A stretch of 64,000 nucleotides of DNA from PFJX01 sp964466195 (GTDB lineage Bacteria > Pseudomonadota > Gammaproteobacteria > Burkholderiales > Thiobacillaceae): positions 1 through 64,000 of the forward strand of contig CAYXMQ010000012.1 of assembly GCA_964466195.1 (NCBI GenBank), in the 5' to 3' direction. Numbering within the stretch: the stretch's first letter is position 1; every line of letters starts with the position of its first letter. Of the stretch, positions 9,958-16,313 are shown piece after piece. The notes below the pieces were generated by a model. It made no database searches, was not told the origin of the DNA, and saw only the letters and a list, made by a program, of their open reading frames with translations. The position numbers and the translations under genes are program-made.

Positions 9958-11190
9958 CTAAGTCAGCGCACCAAAAAACAAATAGGCCGCCAGCACCGCC
10001 GCGACAAACCCGCCCAGATCGGCGATCAGCCCGCCCGCCACGGCATGGCGCACGCGTTTGATGCCGACCGAGCCGAAATACACCGCCAATACATAAAAGG
10101 TCGTCTCGCTGCTGCCCTGCACGATGCTGGCCAGGCGGCCGGCAAACGAATCGGCGCCGGACGCCTGCATGGTTTCGATCATCATCGCGCGCGCGCCGGA
10201 GCCGGACAGCGGCTTCATCAACATGGTCGGCAGCGCGTCCACCCAGGCGGCGTCGAACCCCAGCAGCAAGACCAGCGCCCGAATGCTTTCGACAAAAGCC
10301 GGCAACGCTCCGCTGGCGCGCATCATGCCGATCGCCACCAGCATCGCCACCAGGTATGGAATGATCGTGACCGCGGTATGAAACCCTTCCTTGGCGCCTT
10401 CGATGAACGCCTCGTAAGCATTGACCCGCTTGACCAGTGCGCCTATGAGGAAGATCACCAGCAGCGCCAGCAACAGAAAATTCGACAGCACGGACGATTC
10501 CGCGGTCATCTGCGCTGCCGGCAAATGGGCGAAATACAGCGCCAGGCCGCCGACTACCGCCGTTATGCCGCCCAGCCAGGCCAGCACGATGGCATCGAGC
10601 CGGATGCGCTGGACGGCGGCGACGAACAGAAAGCCGGCCAGCGTCGAACAGTAGGTCGCCATCAGGATGGGAATGAACACATCGGTCGGATCGGCCGCGC
10701 CGAGCTGCGCGCGATAGGTGAAGATGGCCACCGGCAACAGCGTGACGGAGGACGCGTTGATCACCAGGAACAGTATCTGCGCGTCGCTGGCCGTGTCCTT
10801 GTCCGGATTCAGATCCTGCAATTCGCGCATAGCCTTGAGGCCCATCGGCGTGGCGGCGTTGTCCAGGCCCAGCACATTGGCCGCCATGTTCATGGTGATC
10901 GAGCCCAGCGCCGGGTGGCCGCGCGGCACGGCCGGGAACAAGCGGGTGAACAACGGCGCCAGCCAGCGCCCCATGAGGCTCAGGAAGCCGGCCTGCTCCC
11001 CGATCTTCATGATGCCCAGCCACAGACACATGACCCCGGTCAGGCCGAGGGCGATTTCAAACGCGGTTTTGGCCGAGTCGAAGGCGGCCTTCATCACCAC
11101 CGAGAAGATGGCCTGGTCGCCGCCGAGGTATTGCACAACCGCCGCGCCGAACGCCGTCAGGAAGAAGCCGATCCAGAGCGCGTTGAGCAT
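9958..11190 (-). CDS. Nucleoside-recognition (Gate) domain membrane protein, fused SpmA/SpmB-like
   Basis: A 410-residue polytopic membrane protein. The N-terminal half resembles SpmA (GSITMNMAANVLGLDNAATP motif region) and the C-terminal half resembles SpmB (IPYLVAMLVAIGMMRASG, GSGARAMMIE). Firmicutes have two spore-maturation genes; many non-sporulating proteobacteria have this single fused form, whose role is unclear (a transport function is suspected because Gate domains occur in nucleoside transporters). It starts 6 bp after the stop of the CbiB-like gene upstream, so the two are likely co-transcribed. Confidence 0.88.
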   Translation of the reverse strand: MLNALWIGFFLTAFGAAVVQYLGGDQAIFSVVMKAAFDSAKTAFEIALGLTGVMCLWLGIMKIGEQAGFLSLMGRWLAPLFTRLFPAVPRGHPALGSITMNMAANVLGLDNAATPMGLKAMRELQDLNPDKDTASDAQILFLVINASSVTLLPVAIFTYRAQLGAADPTDVFIPILMATYCSTLAGFLFVAAVQRIRLDAIVLAWLGGITAVVGGLALYFAHLPAAQMTAESSVLSNFLLLALLVIFLIGALVKRVNAYEAFIEGAKEGFHTAVTIIPYLVAMLVAIGMMRASGALPAFVESIRALVLLLGFDAAWVDALPTMLMKPLSGSGARAMMIETMQASGADSFAGRLASIVQGSSETTFYVLAVYFGSVGIKRVRHAVAGGLIADLGGFVAAVLAAYLFFGALT

Positions 11191-11196
11191 GCGGCG

Positions 11197-12099
11197 TTAT
11201 ACGCTGCCCAGCCAGAACAGGCCGGCGATGGAAAGCCACAACAGCGCGGCGCGCCAGATCAGCGCGACGCCGGCCTCGATGCTCTCCGGACCGGGCGGCT
11301 CGTCCATGCCGAGTTCCGGTCGCGGCACTTCGCTGCCGCCGAGTTGCAGTCCGCCGCCCAACCGAAGACCCAATGCGCCGGCGCCGGCGGCCAGAATCAC
11401 GCCCTCGTTGAGATCGCGCCATGCTGGCGCCTGATCGCGCCAACACTCGGTGGCATCCTGGAAATTGCCGACGATGGCAAAACTGAAAGCCAACGCACGC
11501 GCCGGCAACCAGTCCATCCAGTAAACGACCTGTTGCGGGAAGATCGCGAAATCATCCTCGCCTTGCCAATGGTCACGGCAGGAGCGGCTGAGGGCGTACA
11601 CCACCGCGCCAGCGGTACCCGCCAGCCAATACCAGAACAAGACGCCGAACAGGGACGTCAGCGCGGCTTTGATGACTTCTTCCAGGGTTTGCCGGACCAG
11701 ATCATCCTGTTCATCTGCCGGGACCAGACTCGGATTCCATTCACACAAGGTGGCGCGAGCATGCGCTAGATCAGCGGCGATCAATGCTCGTGCAATGCTG
11801 GCGGCCTCGTAAGAGGCGCGGCGAAAGCCGAACAGGAAATACAGCACCAGAACCTCGAACGCCCAGCCCAGCAGCGTCTGCATGCCGCCCAACAGTGCGG
11901 CCAGCAAACCCAGCAGCAGAGCCGGCGTCAAGGCGCCCAAGGTCCACGCCAACAGGCCGTGCTGATGGCCGCCGGCATTGAAATGCTGCAGCAGCCAGCG
12001 ATGGCCGCGGGCAATCATGCGTGTCGGCCAGTCGGGGGCCTGCGGCCGGAAATGTTCCCAGGCCAGCGCGGCCAGCGGCGCGAATACACTCATGTACAT
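11197..12099 (-). CDS. CobD/CbiB family membrane protein
   Basis: 300 residues with several hydrophobic segments. It resembles the CobD/CbiB-AmpE superfamily (motif region FGFRRASYEAASIARAL in the middle, DWLPARALAFSFAIVGNF in the C-terminal half). Classical CbiB makes adenosylcobinamide phosphate, but no cobalamin genes are near, so the betaproteobacterial 'CobD/CbiB family' label is safer than a B12 assignment. The start may be the ATG at 12099 or the second ATG two codons later. It lies 18 bp downstream of the GyrI-like gene, in a compact minus-strand run. Confidence 0.8.
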   Translation of the reverse strand: MYMSVFAPLAALAWEHFRPQAPDWPTRMIARGHRWLLQHFNAGGHQHGLLAWTLGALTPALLLGLLAALLGGMQTLLGWAFEVLVLYFLFGFRRASYEAASIARALIAADLAHARATLCEWNPSLVPADEQDDLVRQTLEEVIKAALTSLFGVLFWYWLAGTAGAVVYALSRSCRDHWQGEDDFAIFPQQVVYWMDWLPARALAFSFAIVGNFQDATECWRDQAPAWRDLNEGVILAAGAGALGLRLGGGLQLGGSEVPRPELGMDEPPGPESIEAGVALIWRAALLWLSIAGLFWLGSV

Positions 12100-12117
12100 C
12101 GCCTCATTTGCGTGTCC

Positions 12118-12663
12118 TCATTTGCGTGCCATCTCGACGCTGAGTTGGCCCATGCGCATGACGGAGTCGGAGGCGTCGTAAATCTCCACCGTCGGCATCT
12201 GGATGCCCTGTCCACGCGCCTGCAGGTATCGATCCAGCGCGGCGTAGGCGCGTCCGGGAGCGAGCATGCTGCCGGCTGTGACGCGAACCAGCAGGATCGG
12301 CCGCGCCGGAATCGTATCGACTTCCAATGGCAACGGCACTTTGCTGCCGGGCGGCACCAGGAAACCGGTACGCGCGCGGCGTTCGCCGACATCGACCAGA
12401 TCGGGATTGGAATACAGCACGGTAATCGGCTTGCCGACCTTGATGCCGCTGCCCTGTAACGCTTCCCTCGCCTCCACGGCCTTGTCGGGCAGCTTGGAAT
12501 AATCGCCGCGGCTTTCCAGATACGCGTAGGTATACGGACCCGCCACCGACTCTTCGATCTGCACCGGGTTGAAGCCCCCCCACCAGGTGTACACCGCCAG
12601 CAAGGGCAAGACGAAGGCAAACAGAAACGGCACAAGGCTGCGCAGGAACTTCTTTTGATTCAC
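12118..12663 (-). CDS. Membrane-anchored GyrI-like domain protein
   Basis: 181 residues with GTG start, one N-terminal transmembrane helix (about residues 9-26) and a soluble domain. The segment YTYAYLESRGDYSKLP and the later TGFLVPPGSK look like a GyrI/AraC-type small-molecule binding fold (in GyrI-like proteins the equivalent strands are Y-x-x-RGPY and G-x-x-V). No enzymatic motif is visible. It faces the divergent MBL-fold gene across 105 bp. Function unknown; the fold assignment is from motif reading only. Confidence 0.7.
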   Translation of the reverse strand: MNQKKFLRSLVPFLFAFVLPLLAVYTWWGGFNPVQIEESVAGPYTYAYLESRGDYSKLPDKAVEAREALQGSGIKVGKPITVLYSNPDLVDVGERRARTGFLVPPGSKVPLPLEVDTIPARPILLVRVTAGSMLAPGRAYAALDRYLQARGQGIQMPTVEIYDASDSVMRMGQLSVEMARK

Positions 12664-12726
12664 GGTGCGTAGAGGTCGAAAAATGACCCGCCGAAGATAC
12701 TACAGATGGCTGGCCGGCTGGCTTCC

Positions 12727-12732
12727 TATAAT
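12727..12732 (+). promoter_or_regulatory. Candidate -10 box for the MBL hydrolase gene
   Basis: A perfect TATAAT lies 37 bp upstream of the preferred start of the hydrolase at 12769. No good -35 hexamer is seen at 16-18 bp spacing, so this is only a weak promoter prediction. Confidence 0.3.
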
Positions 12733-12768
12733 CCGCGTACCCCAATTTCAACACTTGCAGGCCACCAC

Positions 12769-13725
12769 ATGCGCGCCCTCCTCATCCTTTTCTTGACCCT
12801 GTTCGGAGGCGCTGCGTGCGCGGCTCCGCTGTATCCGCCCGCCAGCGTCAAAGTGCGTGCCGAAAAACTGGCCGCACACAGCTATTACATCCCCGGACTG
12901 GCCGGCGCCGCCAGCACGCGCAACGAGGGCTTCATGTCGAATGCCGGTTTCGTCATCACGCCGGCCGGCGTCGTGGTGTTCGACACGCTGGGTTCGCCGT
13001 CACTGGCGCAGGACATGGTCAAACGCATTCGTAAGCTGACCCGACTGCCGATCAAACGCGTCATCGTCAGCCACTATCACGCCGACCATTATTACGGCGT
13101 TCAGGTATTCAAGGATCTCGGCGCGGAAATCTGGGCGCATGAAGGCGGCAAGAACGTGATCGGCTCGGATGCGGCCAAACTCCGCTTCGAGCAACGCAAA
13201 CAGATCCTGGGCAAATGGATCAACGAGCGCACGCAACGCTTCCCGCAACCCGACCTCTGGTTGGCCGGCGATACCGATTTCGAACTCGGCGGCGTGCACT
13301 TCCGCCTGCGCCACGTCGGCCCCGCCCACTCCGACGAAGATCTGGTGATGTTCGTGGAAGAGGACGGCGTGCTGTTTGCCGGCGATCTGGTATTCAAAGG
13401 ACGCGTGCCTTTTGTCGGCGATGCCGACTCGAAACGCTGGCTGAACGCGCTGGACAAGCTGATCGCGCTGAATCCGAAAATACTCGTCCCCGGCCACGGC
13501 GGCGCCTCCCATACGCCGATGCAAGACCTGACCCTGACCCGCGACTATCTGCGCTTCCTGCGCAGCGAGATGGGGCGCGCCGTCAGCGAAATGACGCCGT
13601 TCGAAGAGGCTTACGCCAAAACCGACTGGTCGCGTTACGAAACGATGCCTGCATTTGCCGAAGCCAACCGCCGCAATGCTTACAACACCTACATCCTGAT
13701 GGAAAAAGAAAGCGTCTCTCAATGA
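12769..13725 (+). CDS. Secreted MBL-fold metallo-hydrolase
   Basis: A metallo-beta-lactamase-fold enzyme of the class that includes glyoxalase II-like and quinoprotein-associated hydrolases. The metal motif HYHADH is present, followed by later His/Asp ligands in HVGPAHSDED and the final HGG of the family. I prefer the ATG at 12769 because it gives a clean signal peptide (residues 1-18, ending CAA); an in-frame ATG at 12706 would put 21 residues ahead of it. The product is about 318 residues and should be periplasmic. The stop overlaps the ATG of the cupin gene (ATGA). Substrate unknown. Confidence 0.88.
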   Translation: MRALLILFLTLFGGAACAAPLYPPASVKVRAEKLAAHSYYIPGLAGAASTRNEGFMSNAGFVITPAGVVVFDTLGSPSLAQDMVKRIRKLTRLPIKRVIVSHYHADHYYGVQVFKDLGAEIWAHEGGKNVIGSDAAKLRFEQRKQILGKWINERTQRFPQPDLWLAGDTDFELGGVHFRLRHVGPAHSDEDLVMFVEEDGVLFAGDLVFKGRVPFVGDADSKRWLNALDKLIALNPKILVPGHGGASHTPMQDLTLTRDYLRFLRSEMGRAVSEMTPFEEAYAKTDWSRYETMPAFAEANRRNAYNTYILMEKESVSQ

Positions 13726-14024
13726 GCGATGCGATCGTGGTTGAACGGCAAGTGAGCGCCGCCCGCCTGGTCGAACTCGGCGTGCATGGCTGGCCGACCT
13801 GGAAGGATGGCGTCGGCGCGCGCCAACTGGATTACGACGCGACGGAAACGAGTTACCTGCTGGCTGGCGCCGTCACGTTGAGTATGGAAGACGGCAAGGC
13901 CGTCAGCGCCGAGAAAGGCGATCTGGTCATCATTCCGCCAGGCAAGTGTCGATGGCAAGTGCACAGCCCAGTGCGCAGGCATTACCGTTCGGACGCGCTT
14001 TCGCCGGCTTGCTGCATTATTTGA
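13722..14024 (+). CDS. Small cupin-domain protein
   Basis: 100 residues, one cupin domain of the DUF861/EutQ type. Motifs include the YLLAGAVTLSMEDG strand pair and the second box GDLVIIPPGKCRWQVH. The long open frame begins at 13215, but its upstream part only overlaps the hydrolase in another frame. The start at 13722 overlaps the hydrolase stop (ATGA), so the two are translationally coupled. Such cupins often stabilise or modify small molecules; no substrate can be named. Confidence 0.82.
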   Translation: MSDAIVVERQVSAARLVELGVHGWPTWKDGVGARQLDYDATETSYLLAGAVTLSMEDGKAVSAEKGDLVIIPPGKCRWQVHSPVRRHYRSDALSPACCII

Positions 14025-14137
14025 GAGAAATCTTGCCAGCGGTGAACGGCCGGCGTCCAACAAAGCGTTGACGAGCATGGCGCTCGTCTTGAACTGACGG
14101 CGCCCGGGGCTCCCAGGCGCCGATTCCCTACGGCTGC

Positions 14138-14440
14138 TTATTTCTTCTTGCCTTTGGCCGGCTTCACCGGGTTGGCGGCTGAAGTCAGCTTGGCGCCAGC
14201 CTTGAAGCGGACCACATTCTTGGCTTCGATTTTCATTTCCTTGCCGGTCTGAGGGTTGCGGCCGGTGCGCGCCTCGCGCTTCTGCACGCTGAAGGTGCCG
14301 AAGCCGATGAACTGTACGCTGTCGCCTTTGGCCACAGCTTCGGTAATTGCCTCGATAACGGCGCCAACGATGTCGCTAGTGGCGGCCTTGGAAGCATTGG
14401 CTTTGGCTGCAACGATGTCGATCAGTTCAGTCTTGTTCAT
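14138..14440 (-). CDS. hup: HU family nucleoid protein
   Basis: 100 residues with all HU hallmarks: MNKTELIDIVAAKA start, GFGTFSV, and the DNA-binding arm motif RTGRNPQTGKE. The tail is Ala/Pro/Lys rich (KPAKGKKK), an extension of about 10 residues over E. coli HU that is common in betaproteobacteria. Strong ribosome-binding site AGGAG eight bases from the ATG. Single-gene unit. A GC-rich 7-bp hairpin (CGGCGCC/GGCGCCG, about 14098-14122) after the stop may end the transcript, but it lacks a T run. Confidence 0.97.
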   Translation of the reverse strand: MNKTELIDIVAAKANASKAATSDIVGAVIEAITEAVAKGDSVQFIGFGTFSVQKREARTGRNPQTGKEMKIEAKNVVRFKAGAKLTSAANPVKPAKGKKK

Positions 14441-14762
14441 GCATGTCTCCTGACAATGGTATGGGCGGGTAAAAGCAGTTGAGTGTGGTGCTTTTCTTCA
14501 TCAAACCCCCTCCCGACTATTCACTTGACGCCTGGATGATGCGCTTGGCAGGGTCAGGCAAAACTGACGGAGGCGGGAAAATGCCCCTAACTGGGTGAAC
14601 CACGGCGCTAGCGTAAGCGAGAAGCCGAGTTCAGAGAAGGGGCGTGATGCCTTCAAGACCAGAATTTCTGCTGTTTCAGCCCGAAAAAGCCTCATGTCCG
14701 CAGAAATTCTTGCTGGTGGCTTGAATTCAGTAGTGCGCCGGCGCATTGTGCGGCCGCTTTGC
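14441..14762. other. Non-coding region with a 10-bp inverted repeat
   Basis: No gene is supported here. It contains the HU upstream region and a perfect 10-bp inverted repeat, GAATTTCTGC at 14662-14671 and GCAGAAATTC at 14700-14709, which could form a 48-nt stem-loop. It may be a remnant of a small repeat element; nothing else was recognised. Confidence 0.5.
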
Positions 14763-15512
14763 TCAACGCGGAGCGGCCGGATTCATGCCACCAAACATGC
14801 GCGGATCAAACATCGGAATCGACGGAACGACCGGCGGATAGGCCGGCATCAGCGTCCCCATCTGTCCGCCATAAGTAGGCACGCGCAACATGTTGTTGAT
14901 GGTCGGGCCATAGGCTTGCGGGTTCGCCATATTGGCCATCCAGCCGCCGTACCAATTCGGATTCAGCGGCGCTACCGCCATATTGAGGGTACGCGGATCG
15001 AGCGCAGCCGCACCAAACTTCAGATACGTATTCGGATTCAGTGTATTGAGCAGCATCCCCAAAGCACGGGGGTCCATCGGCGCCATCGCCCAACGCATCA
15101 ACTTGTTGGGGTCGGTCACGACGGTCTGCACGGCCGAAATGAATTGCGGATCCATCAGCGCCTGCGACCAGTTCGCCAATACCACTGGGTCCACCGCCTT
15201 GGCAAAATTGGAATAGGCGCGCGGATCCATCAGCGTGGATGTGGATTGCAGATACAAATTCGGGTCCATCATGGCTTTGCTTGCGGCGATCAGAAACTCG
15301 GGTTCGGACACCGTCGCCAGCGCAGCAATGAATTTCTTGGGGTCGGCCAGCATGTCGCCATTGCGCGTGAAGTCGGACAAATAGTTCACCCACTCCGCGG
15401 TGCTCGCGGGCACAGCAGCGTTCTGCGCAGCTGGGGCGGGCGTATCGGCAGACAGACTCGGCATACTCAAGGCAGCCAGAGCTACAGCAAAAAAAGCGCG
15501 GGTGGCAGTCAT
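14763..15512 (-). CDS. Secreted protein with repeated MDP motifs, function unknown
   Basis: 249 residues with a signal peptide (cleavage near SLSA). The mature part is built from short imperfect repeats, each with an (M/L)DP or NP turn followed by a helix: MDPNLYLQS, MDPRAYSNF, MDPQFISAV, MDPRALGML, LDPRTLNMA, and NPNTYLKF and NPNWYGGW in between. The C-terminus is Pro/Met rich. I chose the ATG at 15512 because GGAG stands six bases upstream; the frame also allows a TTG at 15524. I do not recognise a named family. The repeat pattern suggests an extended helical solenoid in the periplasm or on the cell surface. Confidence 0.75.
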   Translation of the reverse strand: MTATRAFFAVALAALSMPSLSADTPAPAAQNAAVPASTAEWVNYLSDFTRNGDMLADPKKFIAALATVSEPEFLIAASKAMMDPNLYLQSTSTLMDPRAYSNFAKAVDPVVLANWSQALMDPQFISAVQTVVTDPNKLMRWAMAPMDPRALGMLLNTLNPNTYLKFGAAALDPRTLNMAVAPLNPNWYGGWMANMANPQAYGPTINNMLRVPTYGGQMGTLMPAYPPVVPSIPMFDPRMFGGMNPAAPR

Positions 15513-15645
15513 CTTGATCTCCAATTATATCAATATTAACAATTACTTATGTTCATCTCGCAAGAACGAGTGAGGCGGATTGTGCCGCTTATCTTGTGCC
15601 AGGTGTCAGGAAAATCAGTCCAACAGAGCCGCCCCAGACTATTGC

Positions 15646-15674
15646 TTGACGGCCCCCGAAGCGCCGCGTAGATT
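15646..15674 (+). promoter_or_regulatory. ssrA promoter
   Basis: TTGACG at 15646-15651 and TAGATT at 15669-15674 are separated by 17 bp, a good sigma-70 layout. Transcription would begin about 45 bp before the mature tmRNA 5' end, which fits a precursor trimmed by RNase P. Confidence 0.65.
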
Positions 15675-15725
15675 TCGTTGGCCCAGTTGAACTTTTTGAG
15701 TTGGGCTGCATCTTAGTAACGCAAT

Positions 15726-16086
15726 GGGGGCGACCTGGCTTCGACGGGGGTCGCGACGCAGACAAGGGCATACCGAGGACCAGTTACCTCGTAAATACAT
15801 CTGGAATCTAGTAGTCGCCAACGACGAAACCTACGCTCTAGCCGCTTGACGGCTGGACTCCACACCGGTTGGTCCATGGGCCGGGCTGGGAAACCAGCAG
15901 TGGAGTCATTAACATGGACTCGTGTTGATTCGGGTCACTTGGATCAACGCTAAATTAAGGTGACTCGCTTGAACTCAGCCTGTCTGGCCGGCGGGGTTCG
16001 GGTCAAAACCAAACGACCAGACTAAGTATGTAGAACTTGCTGTAGAGGGCTTTCGGACGCGGGTTCGATTCCCGCCGCCTCCACCA
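15726..16086 (+). ncRNA. ssrA: tmRNA (transfer-messenger RNA)
   Basis: One-piece tmRNA that rescues stalled ribosomes and tags their products for proteolysis. The 5' acceptor strand GGGGGCG pairs with CGCCTCC before the 3' CCA, and the T-arm GGTTCGATTCC is present near the 3' end. The tag frame at 15817-15849 reads ANDETYALAA then TGA, a normal proteobacterial tag with the ALAA degron. The order is acceptor, tag region, pseudoknots, T-arm, with no split. Its 3' end was inspected for an integrated element and none was seen. Confidence 0.96.
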
Positions 16087-16093
16087 TATACAC

Positions 16094-16122
16094 GGGCTCG
16101 GACTCATCTCCGAGCCCTTTTT
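16094..16122 (+). terminator. Intrinsic terminator of ssrA
   Basis: A perfect 9-bp stem GGGCTCGGA/TCCGAGCCC (16094-16102 and 16109-16117) with a 6-nt loop and five T residues, 8 bp after the tmRNA CCA. Confidence 0.9.
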
Positions 16123-16313
16123 CTTGCCTGAAATCCCCGCGCCATGCGGGGTTCCGGCCATCCATGCGGCGGGTGGCTCCTCGCCGTAACCCCCGAACAG
16201 TCCACTTCAGAGCGTCCCTGTATGCGTCCTGCGCCTTGGTCAGCATATCGAAGGCCTGTGTACAAAATCCTCCTCGTCGATAGCAATGCAAACGCAGGGA
16301 CGCAAGAATGCAT

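Noticed and set aside
13215..13721. Long reading of the cupin gene from 13215
   Set aside because: The upstream part overlaps the hydrolase in another frame and is Arg/Pro-rich with no similarity; the ATGA-coupled start at 13722 gives a normal small cupin.
16087..16313. Island integrated at ssrA
   Set aside because: tmRNA genes are frequent integration sites, but no integrase and no repeat of the ssrA 3' end were seen downstream; a normal terminator follows.
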